DNA of 28,337 nt from JBJFCE01 sp051888775 (GTDB taxonomy: Bacteria; Bacillota; Clostridia; Lachnospirales; Lachnospiraceae): the NCBI GenBank assembly GCA_051888775.1, contig JBJFCE010000100.1:1-28337 (forward strand), in the 5' to 3' direction. A program made the position numbers and the translations under genes. The notes under the pieces are model-generated. The model made no database searches. It had not been told where the DNA came from and was given only the letters and a program-made list of their open reading frames with translations. Numbering within the stretch: the stretch's first letter is position 1; every line of letters begins with the position of its first letter. Below are positions 1 through 8,381 of the stretch, in pieces.

Positions 1-118
1 GAAGCCAGTATAGCATGCACTATCCTGATAGTATAGAATGAACACCCCTAAAAATCGTATAAACCTATTCGCTGTTTAAGGCTTTAACAATATACTATAT
101 AAGAGTTGTCACATAAAA

Positions 119-235
119 TTAATAGCCAGTCCGTATGTCGACTTCCTTGGCAAAACCCATCTCATGGATTACAACTGCCATCCCCATAACGAGCCTTGTA
201 AGTTCCTTCATCAGCTCCAGAACCTCTCCCATCAT
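119..235 (-). pseudogene. Relic of an amino-acid ABC transporter ATPase (GlnQ-like)
   Basis: Read on the minus strand, this stretch gives 38 codons ending in TAA at 119-121. It contains GEVLELMKEL, then MAVVIHEMGFAKEV. In polar amino-acid ABC transporter ATPases (GlnQ/GltL/ArtP type) the segment after Walker B reads GEVLDVMK..., followed by MVVVTHEMGFAREVADRV, so the match covers the H-loop histidine region. After KEV the expected DRV and strand residues are lost (DIRTGY, then stop), which suggests a frameshift. A stop codon lies just upstream of the double Met. No Walker A, signature or Walker B sequence was found nearby. I read it as a decayed leftover of a deleted transporter gene, not an expressed gene. 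The identification rests on motif recall and was not confirmed by a search. Confidence 0.6.
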
Positions 236-313
236 CTTTCGTTATTATTGTATTTTTATTACTATTAGATTATAATAAATTAACTCATAAAACAAAAAGA
301 AGAGGAATAAATT

Positions 314-1807
314 ATGACCAAAAAAGAAAAAATATTACGCATAGCTGTATATATCATACTAATAATCGCCATATTGGCAATTTTAATTCCGGTAATTATT
401 GGTGCAGGTTACACCTACCCTTGTGAAGATGATTTCGGCTATGAAGCGGGAGGAAAAATATACGCCAATCGATACGGAAATTTGTTGGGTGCCTTAGTTG
501 GTGCCTATGAATATTATGTTGGTTGGCAAGGAACTTATGTTCCAAACTTTTTATTATATTTTATCCGCGCATATGATAGATGGAACATCATTGGTTTTCA
601 TCTGGTTATGATTCTTGTTCTTCTACTGTTTGTATGGGCAGTATTCTTATTAGTAAAAACACTTACAAAAGATAAAATGAGTATGCTCATATTGGTCCTG
701 ACTACCTATATCATAATCTTTAATTCTTCCAAGACCGGATTGGAAAAAGAGTTCTTCTATTGGTATACGGGTGCGTTGACTTATCAATTAGAATTTGCGC
801 TTTCCTGTATTACGCTCGCACTTGCACTTCGATTGAAAAACGAAGAAAACAAGAAACAATTATATTTCCTAACGGTTACCAGTATCATTACCGGTTTTCT
901 CGCCAGTGGTGGCACACTGGAAGTGGCATCCTTTAATTGCTCATGGCTACTGCTTGAGTTGGTTCTGTGTTATAAGGAAATTCCCCGAAAAAAGATTATA
1001 GCAGCTCCTTTTATCTCATCTTTCATAGGTGCATTGATCAATGCTTGTGCAAAGGGAAATTTTACCAGAAGTAATCTTACGATGGGTGGCATCAATTATA
1101 GTATTCTGGATGCAATAAAAGATACATTTTCATGCTGGCGATATGAATGGAACTCAATATTTGATAACAAATTTTTAATTGTGCTTTTTTCACTTATTTT
1201 CATCGCATGCCTAATATGTAAAACACAAATATTCCAAAAGGGAATTTCTACCGGAAAAATGCTTTTGCTGATACCTGCAATATTTTTAATTCAGTATTTT
1301 ACTGCGTTTCCTGTCATTCTTGGTTATCATGGCAGCGCTCTCATTTATTGCCGGACAACATATACCTATGAGCTTTTAACAAAATTAACATTACTATTTG
1401 GCTTAATTTGCTTTGCCCAGTGGCTGAGAGAACATACAAAACATATACTCGTACCAATCGCTACAGCCTTGATCGTTATAATTTTGGTGATACCCGGTAA
1501 CAATATATTAAAAGATATTTCGAACGGCTTCTCATATCAAGCGGCAAAAGAACTGCATAATGGAAGCATACAAGCACTTTATGAGTTTCGGCTAAATATA
1601 CTATCACTTCTTGAACAGAGTGAAGAAGGTACAGATGTCTATCTGAAAGTGCCAATGGTTCCCCATTCCAATATTATGTACGGAATGGGAATTACAACAG
1701 ATCCTAATTGCAATTGTAACCATTCAGCTGCAAGGTATTATGGCTTTAACTCTTTAATCATTGAGTATTCAGATAAATATACGTTTTCTGATTTAAAGTA
1801 TGACTAA
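314..1807 (+). CDS. Polytopic membrane protein, DUF6056-like (GT-C-type topology)
   Basis: The predicted protein has 497 residues, with a first hydrophobic helix at about 9-31 and roughly ten more membrane segments spread to about residue 400. The C-terminal ~95 residues are soluble and probably face outside. Just after the first helix an acidic motif, PCEDDFGYE, sits where GT-C glycosyltransferases and DUF6056 proteins place their extracytoplasmic Asp pair. By analogy it may transfer a lipid-linked sugar to an envelope polymer, but no substrate can be read from the sequence. The start is supported by an AGAAGAGGA ribosome binding site. It stands alone, is AT-rich relative to the rest of the window, and shares a bidirectional terminator with the convergent chemotaxis gene. 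The DUF assignment is tentative. Confidence 0.6.
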   Translation: MTKKEKILRIAVYIILIIAILAILIPVIIGAGYTYPCEDDFGYEAGGKIYANRYGNLLGALVGAYEYYVGWQGTYVPNFLLYFIRAYDRWNIIGFHLVMILVLLLFVWAVFLLVKTLTKDKMSMLILVLTTYIIIFNSSKTGLEKEFFYWYTGALTYQLEFALSCITLALALRLKNEENKKQLYFLTVTSIITGFLASGGTLEVASFNCSWLLLELVLCYKEIPRKKIIAAPFISSFIGALINACAKGNFTRSNLTMGGINYSILDAIKDTFSCWRYEWNSIFDNKFLIVLFSLIFIACLICKTQIFQKGISTGKMLLLIPAIFLIQYFTAFPVILGYHGSALIYCRTTYTYELLTKLTLLFGLICFAQWLREHTKHILVPIATALIVIILVIPGNNILKDISNGFSYQAAKELHNGSIQALYEFRLNILSLLEQSEEGTDVYLKVPMVPHSNIMYGMGITTDPNCNCNHSAARYYGFNSLIIEYSDKYTFSDLKYD

Positions 1808-1834
1808 AAATCTTAATGGGATTTTATACATTAA

Positions 1835-1879
1835 AAAAGAGCCGGATCCGTTCATACAACGAACAGATCCGGCTCTTTT
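1835..1879. terminator. Bidirectional intrinsic terminator
   Basis: Two 19-base arms (1835-1853 and 1861-1879) pair with one mismatch around a 7-base loop. The GC-rich stem AGAGCCGGATC is flanked by A and T runs on both sides. It lies between the convergent genes ending at 1807 and 1891 and can stop transcription from both. Confidence 0.85.
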
Positions 1880-1890
1880 CAATCACCTGT

Positions 1891-3561
1891 TTACTGTTTG
1901 AATACGCTGATCGCCTCATTCAGATTATCAGCCAATGCCTTCATCTCACCTGTTTTTTTACTAATGTCAACAATGGAACCGCTCATGGTCTCAACAGAAG
2001 CCGTAACCTCCTGGTTCGTTGCTGCATTTTCTTCCGATATAGAGCTCAACTCGGACATATTTTCAACAATATCATTCTTTACGCTGTCGATGCTTTCCGT
2101 CATACTGCCGATTACCTCTATTTTCTGGATGGAAGCCTCGATCTCCTGATTCAATGTCTCAAATTTTGCCTGTGTATCAGATATCTCTGACTGCTCTTTT
2201 GCAATAATCCGTTTAATATCATTTGCCAGCGATACGCTTAATGCAGACTGTTTGATCATATCGTCCGCAAGTGCTTTAATGATATTCGCACTCTCTCCAC
2301 TCTGTTCACTTAACTTCTTGATACTCTCAGCAACTACCGCGAAGCCTTTTCCTGCATCTCCGGCATGAGAAGCCTCTATACTTGCATTTAGGCTCAATAA
2401 CTGCGTCTCACTGCTTATGTCGCTGATCATCTCAACCGTCTCTGTAATCTTGGAAATCGTCTGGTTCGTTAACTGAATCTGTGCCGCAATACGTTCAACA
2501 GCATCCACAGACTCCGTACTGCTCTCCAATACTCCGTTGATGCTGACTTCCGCTTCGTCACTCGCCTGCTTGATCACAGAAGAACTGGTGCTCAGGTTTT
2601 CAACATTGCCGGTAATATCATTAATACTCTGTCCGATATTGACCACTTTTGCATTAACGTCCTGCACATTGCCGGCCATATTGACTGCTCCCGAAGATAA
2701 CTCGGCAACGGCACTTGTGATCTGATCGGTTCCTCCTGCAATATGATTACTTAATTCATCAACCTCATCCACACTGCCTGACAATGCCAATGCCGTTTCT
2801 CTTACATTGGAAACCGTACTGCGCAGGCTGCTCTGCAGCTTTTTCGTAGAATCGATTATACGGCTTGTTTCATCAATAACACTTTTGATCTGAATATCCT
2901 GACTTAAATCTCCGTTCGCAAAAACTTCCAGACTGTCCGCTATTTTGCCGAACGGCTTCTTTACGATTCTGGCAAGGACGATAATGATAATGGTAAATAC
3001 CACAATATTGATCGTTCCGATAACCATGAATTTTTGGAATAACTCATCAGCTACGGTTTGTACATTTTCTACTGTTTTACCGGCAAATGCCATACCGATA
3101 ACATTCCCATCCGCATCCTTGATCGGTGTATAATATGCATAATACTCTTTATTATTGATATTGACATTATCACTAAAGAGAGTATTCCCATTTGTGATCA
3201 CCTCAGCCGCCACAGTCTCATCGGCCTTTGTTCCTTCGATCCTGTTCCCGGCAGCATCCCTGATGGAAGACAACGCTCTGGTATCACCGACAAATAAAGT
3301 AAGCTCAATATTCTTTTCCAAAAAGCTGTCGATATAGGTTCTGTCTTCTGAGATTTCTTCGTTATTGACTAATTCATGTTGATAATAATTTGCCAGATTT
3401 TCCGATGCGATCTGAAGCATTGTCTCTGTATCTTTTCTTAAATTACTCTTCAGAAACTCACACGCCATTGTATCAACAATGGTTACGGATATAATTAACG
3501 GGAGCATACCAAACATTAACAATATCCTCATGAAATTCAGTTTTTTCTTTTTCTTTTTCAT
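1891..3561 (-). CDS. Methyl-accepting chemotaxis protein (Cache sensor)
   Basis: This is a 556-residue transmembrane chemoreceptor. After a lysine-rich start, helix TM1 (about 10-30) is followed by an extracytoplasmic region of about 145 residues that looks like a single Cache domain (YYAYYTPIKDADGNVIGMAFAG at its end). TM2 (about 177-200), a HAMP segment beginning KKPFGKIADSL, and a long coiled-coil signalling domain to the C terminus complete it. The hairpin tip AGKGFAVVAESIKKLSEQS corresponds to the conserved region that contacts CheA and CheW. It would sense an unknown small ligand and control the CheA kinase. No che or flagellar genes are in the window, so partners must be elsewhere. Transcription ends at the shared terminator at 1835-1879. 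Confidence 0.93.
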   Translation of the reverse strand: MKKKKKKLNFMRILLMFGMLPLIISVTIVDTMACEFLKSNLRKDTETMLQIASENLANYYQHELVNNEEISEDRTYIDSFLEKNIELTLFVGDTRALSSIRDAAGNRIEGTKADETVAAEVITNGNTLFSDNVNINNKEYYAYYTPIKDADGNVIGMAFAGKTVENVQTVADELFQKFMVIGTINIVVFTIIIIVLARIVKKPFGKIADSLEVFANGDLSQDIQIKSVIDETSRIIDSTKKLQSSLRSTVSNVRETALALSGSVDEVDELSNHIAGGTDQITSAVAELSSGAVNMAGNVQDVNAKVVNIGQSINDITGNVENLSTSSSVIKQASDEAEVSINGVLESSTESVDAVERIAAQIQLTNQTISKITETVEMISDISSETQLLSLNASIEASHAGDAGKGFAVVAESIKKLSEQSGESANIIKALADDMIKQSALSVSLANDIKRIIAKEQSEISDTQAKFETLNQEIEASIQKIEVIGSMTESIDSVKNDIVENMSELSSISEENAATNQEVTASVETMSGSIVDISKKTGEMKALADNLNEAISVFKQ

Positions 3562-3667
3562 TTCTAATCCCCCTTATCTGGTGTTTTTCTTTCCCCGTTT
3601 AGCTTACACTTGTTGGATTTTTCAATATGTTATTATATCGTCCATAATATGCAAATATTTTATCTGT

Positions 3668-3696
3668 ATTATATTACTTTTTAGAGAAAATTGCTA
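3668..3696 (-). promoter_or_regulatory. Possible promoter for the chemotaxis gene
   Basis: The 296-base gap between the two minus-strand genes (3562-3857) is AT-rich. On the minus strand a perfect TATAAT (3673-3668) lies 17 bases after a poor -35 (TAGCAA, 3696-3691). It would give a leader of about 100 bases. I see no clear flagellar-type (SigD) promoter. Nothing else in the gap is convincing. Confidence 0.3.
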
Positions 3697-3857
3697 TATT
3701 TTTTAGATATTTTCGCAAAAATAGTTATTATTATCATTATAAATGTATAGTTTCATGTACACTTTTCCGCATGTCGAATACTCTCTTTCGGACAGCGGAA
3801 AAGAGCTTTATCCTGTTTTTTATGAAATGGCTCTTTGGAGCAGCCGTTATCTGTAAA

Positions 3858-4906
3858 TCAGACCTGTGTTTCCTTCGGGCAGCTGAGAATCACCCTGCCT
3901 TCATGATATTCTACCTGCATCCGGTTATCGCTAAGCCCCATCTGCTGCAACATTTCCCGGGGAATCTGTACCCGTNNNNNNNNNNNNNNNNNNNNNNNNN
4001 NNNNNNNNNNNNNNNNNNNNNNNNNNNNNNNNNNNNNNNNNNNNNNNNNNNNNNNNNNNNNNNNNNNNNNNNNNNCCGGTTATCGCTAAGCCCCATCTGC
4101 TGCAACATTTCCCGGGGAATCTGTACCCGTCCTGCCTTGTCCATGATCACATACTCTTCCTGCGTTTCTTCCGTACTCCAGTCGAAAGAAGCCTCCTTCA
4201 AACGATCCGCATACTTTTCTTTTAAGATTCGCTCGCTGCTGATCTTACCGTCACGAATTGCCACCACGCGCTGTACTTTTTTGGACAGGGCAATATCATG
4301 CGTTACGATCAGAATCGTCTGCCCGCCCGCATGAAGTTCCGAAAAAATATCAAAGATCATATTTGCTGTTTTACTGTCCACGCTTCCTGTCGGCTCATCC
4401 GCCAGCAACAGACCGGGAGAATTGGCAAGCGCGATCGCGATCGCAATCCGCTGTTGCTCTCCTCCGGACAGCATGCTCAGTCTGCTGTGCTTTCTGTGGG
4501 ACATGCCTACCAGTTCCAACAATTCCAATGCCTTTTGACGCTTTTTATGTTCCCCTGAAAGATTCATCGGCAGCATCACATTTTCCAATGCTGAAAGATA
4601 CGGGAACAAATTGCGTGCATTATTCTGCCAGACAAAACCCACCGTATTCCGTTTATAATAAACCAGTTCTCTGTCACTCATCGTAAAGAGATTTTTGCCG
4701 TCTACCGTCAGGCTTCCCGCACTGGGGCGGTCCAGACCGCCGATCATGTTTAAGAAGGTCGATTTCCCGCTGCCGCTGTTTCCGATCAGTGCGGTCAGTT
4801 CTCCCCGCTCCACTGTCAGATCCAACCCCTGCAGTGCCAGAACCTCTGTCTGCTTTGTCTTATAAATTTTGACCAGACCCTCTGCCTGTATCATTACTTC
4901 TGACAT
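3858..4906 (-). CDS. ABC transporter ATP-binding protein with AbrB-like C-terminal tail (interrupted by scaffold gap)
   Basis: This is the distal ATPase of the export operon. Residues 1-225 form a MacB/LolD-type nucleotide-binding domain: Walker A GNSGSGKST (42-50), Q-loop WQNN (93-96), signature LSGGEQQ (146-152), Walker B LLLADE (166-171), and switch histidine VTHD (201-204). After a linker, residues about 254-297 read DKAGRVQIPREMLQQMGL, then NRMQVEYHEGRVIL, which looks like a SpoVT/AbrB swapped-hairpin unit. The gene contains 100 Ns (3976-4075) flanked by an identical 55-base sequence. If the duplicate is merged, the frame runs 4906-4076 then 3920-3858 and ends at TGA (3858-3860), giving 297 residues. 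Read straight through the Ns, the frame is wrong and stops at 3911. It overlaps the upstream ATPase gene by 13 bases. Confidence 0.85.
3976..4075. other. Assembly gap of 100 N
   Basis: Exactly 100 undetermined bases lie inside a coding region. The 55 bases before the gap (3921-3975) are repeated exactly after it (4076-4130), which indicates two contig ends that overlap and were scaffolded rather than joined. The true gap length is probably zero. Confidence 0.95.
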
Positions 4907-5574
4907 ATCTGTTCTCCATCCTGCAGTTCGACGATCACATCTCCTGCATCCATCAGTCCGACATCATGCGTTGTCATAAGAATCGTTACTTGTTCCTGTC
5001 TTGTCATGCGCTTGAACAGCTCCGTGACCTCTGCGGCCATGGCACTGTCCAGCTCTGCGGTCGGTTCGTCCGCCAACAGGATCCGCGGTCTGTGTGCGAT
5101 CGCGCGTGCTATGGCAACTCTTTGCTGCTCGCCGCCCGACAGTTCGGACGGCATATGCGTCATACGGCTGCCCAATCCGACCATTTTCAGGCATTCTTCC
5201 ACGCGTGCTTTATGATTTCCCTTGATTCCCGCCATTCTCATAGCGTACTCCACATTTTGGTATGCATTCATCGTTGGAATCAAAGACACCGACTGAAAGA
5301 CAAAACCAAACTGCGTCCTTCTCAGGCTTTCCCTTCTGCGCTCCGAAAGTACTGTAATATCCTGACCGTCCAGAAGGATCTTTCCTCTTGTCGGATAATC
5401 CAGCGCGCCGATCAGATTCATCAACGTCGTCTTTCCCGATCCGGACTTTCCCCGAAGAATCGTCAGATGACTTTCCGGCACATTCAGATTGATATTGTTC
5501 AATGCCCGCAGGGTACTTCCGTTTATGGTAAAGTCCCTGCCGACTCCTATGATTTCTACTGCTGCTTTCATCAT
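4894..5574 (-). CDS. ABC transporter ATP-binding protein (MacB/LolD type)
   Basis: This 226-residue ATPase has a complete set of motifs: Walker A GKSGSGKTT (42-50), Q-loop FQSVSL (93-98), signature LSGGEQQ (145-151), Walker B ILLADE (165-170) and the switch histidine in TTHD (201-204). It is the standard length for the family, without the C-terminal extension seen on its downstream neighbour. Together with that neighbour it probably forms the ATPase pair that powers the FtsX-type permease encoded just upstream. Its ATG overlaps the permease stop codon (5574/5571), and its own end overlaps the next gene by 13 bases, so translation is coupled. Confidence 0.93.
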   Translation of the reverse strand: MMKAAVEIIGVGRDFTINGSTLRALNNINLNVPESHLTILRGKSGSGKTTLMNLIGALDYPTRGKILLDGQDITVLSERRRESLRRTQFGFVFQSVSLIPTMNAYQNVEYAMRMAGIKGNHKARVEECLKMVGLGSRMTHMPSELSGGEQQRVAIARAIAHRPRILLADEPTAELDSAMAAEVTELFKRMTRQEQVTILMTTHDVGLMDAGDVIVELQDGEQICQK

Positions 5575-8381
5575 TCTTCACCCAATTTCAATGCTTTGGT
5601 TATATTCAGCTTCCATACGATCACCGCCAGCACGATCAGACACACTACCATTGTGACGCCCACAACTCCGTACAAGCGGATCATATCCGATTTCTGTGTG
5701 ATCAGCGTCAACGGCAATACCTGATTTGTCGTGGCATAGGCTGTCTGTAAAATCGGCACATACAGCCGGTATGCCACGGTACCGATGCCGATTCCTGCAA
5801 GAACTGCATATCCTCCGGAAAACAACTGCTCATTGATCAGCATATGCAGTACTTCTTCCTTATGCATACCGAATGCCCGCAGGGCGCCGAACATCAGCTC
5901 TCTGGAACGAATAGACATAATCCAGTAGATCAGATATCCTGCCGCACACAGAAGGATCATTACGATAAAGCTCATGGTAAGCACGCCGTTCATACCCTGT
6001 AGCAGCGGATCCTCAATCACCTTCTGCGTTTCCACTGTTCGGTCCACATACATCTTTAACGGAACTTTATATTCTTTCACCCATCTATAAAAAGCATCCG
6101 TGCCTTCTTCGTCATTCATATCGATCCAGACCTGATAAGGCTTTAATCCCCAAAACTGCTGCAGATTCGACAGATGCGCCACGATCATATAGTTATCGTT
6201 TTCCTTAATCTCGTTATTCTTATCCAATGTCACAGACTTTGGCTCATAGGTCGGCCAATAATCAAAGAAACCGACGATCACTCCGCCCGCACTTTCTCCC
6301 TGTCCGTTGCTGAAGGAAACATAATCTCCCTCCCGGTATCTGAGCACATCATGAAAATTTGCAGAGACCAGGATTCCGTTTGCCGACACTGCCAGATCAT
6401 TTAGATATTGATAATACGGCTGCTCAAGCAGCGCATCCTCCACCATGGTCACCTGCCCAAACTCCTTGGTATGGATTCCCATGATCGTCACGGTACTCTG
6501 TTTGTTGGCACTTCCGCTGATATAGCCCCGTTCATCCACATAAACCTTGGTATAATGCTCTGCCCCTTCCAGCATTTCAAAGCGCCCGTAGTCCGGCTCG
6601 TAATATTGGAATTCGATGGAAGGGTCCATACGGGTCAGCATGGAGTTGTCCTCCCATACCTCCTGCATAACGATATCCGCACCCTTAAGATATTCCGTAT
6701 TGTTCAGTGTATTCTGCTGAATCGTCCGGGCGGATACCGCATTGAACATACCAAGCGAAACCGTTAAAATCATGAACAGCATGATATACTGCTGCCTGCG
6801 TCCGTTTTTTACAATCTCACGAAAGGATGCATACATTGCGGGCTTCCATCTGTTTTTTCCGATCAGATAGATTCCGTTGACAATCCATGGCTGAATGCGC
6901 AAAAACAGCATTCCCATTCCCAGAATAAACAAGGAAGAGCTGACATACAAAAGCGGGTCCAATGCTTCGCCTTTCAGCGCGCTTTGCAGCAGGCTGTCCG
7001 TATGCTTGGAATAATTGTAATACCCATACAGGGAAATTCCGATAAAAATAAGATCCAAAAAGCAGACTTCCCACCATGCTCTCTTTTTCAGCGCCTTCTG
7101 CTGCTTTAAATGCACGATGGATACCTTACTGTGCTTTAATGCGGGAATCGTCATGATCAGCACACAAACGACAGCCGAAGCAAACGCATATGTGTATACA
7201 TCCGCAGAATAAGATATCTCCAGCTTCCGTCTGATCCCGAATTCCAGAAAATGATCTGCCGATCCTAGGATCCGGCAGAAAATACTTCCCAGAGGCAGGC
7301 CTCCCAGAATCCCCAGCCCGGTCAGCAGGATGCTCTGATACAGATACAATCTGAAGATCTGTCCCCTCGACGCCCCGCGGCTTTTCATGACAGATATGTC
7401 ATTTCTTTCCGTTTCATACATCTGACAGGAAATCATAAATAAGAATGCGCACAGTAACAGCATGACCGGAACCTGTAAGATAAACAGGGTCGTGCTGATT
7501 CTTGTTTCTTTGGACATATAGCTTGTCAGCACTTCCGGATATACCACTTTGGAAATCATACTCCGATATTCACTTTCCTCTGTCAGATATTCGGTCGTGT
7601 CCAAAAGCTCTGATACATGCGCCGCATGAATATCCTGATATTCAAACAGCACATAATACTTACAGGTCAGGCTGTAGCGTCCTGCATTCTCTCCCGTAAA
7701 GAAAGCACGAAACAGGTCTTCATTCATGAACAGCCCGCTTTTTACTTCATCCGGCTTGACCTGCCAGTAAAAGTCCGAGGCATCCTCTTCACAGAACACT
7801 CCGACGATTCTGACTCTGACAGGGGTTCCGTCTGCATAGACCAACCATTCAAACTGATAACAGTCACCCACATACAGACCCAGATTCAGCATGGTTGCTT
7901 CACTGATGATGACTTCAATATAGCCTTCTTCATCCACTCCGTCCTCGGAATACATCTCTCCCGCAATGATCCTTGCATGCTCCGGTAGTCCGGACAGATA
8001 GGACAGACGCATATCCTTGGCATCCCGGTCCTCTCTCTCATGCTCGGAATCTGCCCCCGATGAAAGCAGCGCGTAATAGACAACCCGCTCCTTAGAGCGA
8101 ACCCCCAAAAGACCGGGCAGTGCTTCGGTAAAGTCCTCCAGTTTTGTCATGGTCTTTCCGCCGCTTTCCTTTTCGGACATAGTCACCATTTCCAGCACCG
8201 CAGGCCATTTGCTGTTTGTCTGTAAATACTCATCAAATTCATCCTGAAGCATGCGGTCATAGACAGCATTACGGTACATCGGATAGCTTGCTGCCGTTGC
8301 GATCAACAGAATGCTCCCCAGCAACAGGCAGAAGAACAGCCATTTTTTATGCCACATTTTTCGTATCATTACTCCCAGCAT
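5571..8381 (-). CDS. FtsX-family ABC transporter permease (large)
   Basis: This 936-residue permease has an N-terminal membrane helix (about 12-33) and an extracytoplasmic domain of about 260 residues. A cluster of helices between about 295 and 550 follows, then a second extracytoplasmic domain of about 240 residues, and three C-terminal helices (about 795-915). This is the two-FtsX-domain layout of the long MacB-related permeases, in which one polypeptide can supply both halves. The conserved FtsX turn after a helix is visible twice (ISVMKSRGASRGQIFRLYL and LMFGALRAFGMHKEEVLHML). Members couple ATP hydrolysis to movement of substrates outside the membrane rather than through a pore. The gene overlaps both neighbours (8381/8369 and 5574/5571), and its adaptors and ATPases are in the same operon. 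The substrate is unknown. Confidence 0.92.
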   Translation of the reverse strand: MLGVMIRKMWHKKWLFFCLLLGSILLIATAASYPMYRNAVYDRMLQDEFDEYLQTNSKWPAVLEMVTMSEKESGGKTMTKLEDFTEALPGLLGVRSKERVVYYALLSSGADSEHEREDRDAKDMRLSYLSGLPEHARIIAGEMYSEDGVDEEGYIEVIISEATMLNLGLYVGDCYQFEWLVYADGTPVRVRIVGVFCEEDASDFYWQVKPDEVKSGLFMNEDLFRAFFTGENAGRYSLTCKYYVLFEYQDIHAAHVSELLDTTEYLTEESEYRSMISKVVYPEVLTSYMSKETRISTTLFILQVPVMLLLCAFLFMISCQMYETERNDISVMKSRGASRGQIFRLYLYQSILLTGLGILGGLPLGSIFCRILGSADHFLEFGIRRKLEISYSADVYTYAFASAVVCVLIMTIPALKHSKVSIVHLKQQKALKKRAWWEVCFLDLIFIGISLYGYYNYSKHTDSLLQSALKGEALDPLLYVSSSLFILGMGMLFLRIQPWIVNGIYLIGKNRWKPAMYASFREIVKNGRRQQYIMLFMILTVSLGMFNAVSARTIQQNTLNNTEYLKGADIVMQEVWEDNSMLTRMDPSIEFQYYEPDYGRFEMLEGAEHYTKVYVDERGYISGSANKQSTVTIMGIHTKEFGQVTMVEDALLEQPYYQYLNDLAVSANGILVSANFHDVLRYREGDYVSFSNGQGESAGGVIVGFFDYWPTYEPKSVTLDKNNEIKENDNYMIVAHLSNLQQFWGLKPYQVWIDMNDEEGTDAFYRWVKEYKVPLKMYVDRTVETQKVIEDPLLQGMNGVLTMSFIVMILLCAAGYLIYWIMSIRSRELMFGALRAFGMHKEEVLHMLINEQLFSGGYAVLAGIGIGTVAYRLYVPILQTAYATTNQVLPLTLITQKSDMIRLYGVVGVTMVVCLIVLAVIVWKLNITKALKLGEE

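Noticed and set aside
1..118. Short inverted repeat ACTATC-CT-GATAGT near the window start
   Set aside because: Six-base arms in AT-rich DNA are expected by chance, and no gene depends on it.
3785..3850. Possible terminator after the export operon (AAAGAGC ... GCTCTTT)
   Set aside because: Only seven pairs with a loop of about 26 bases and a very short T-run on the minus strand.
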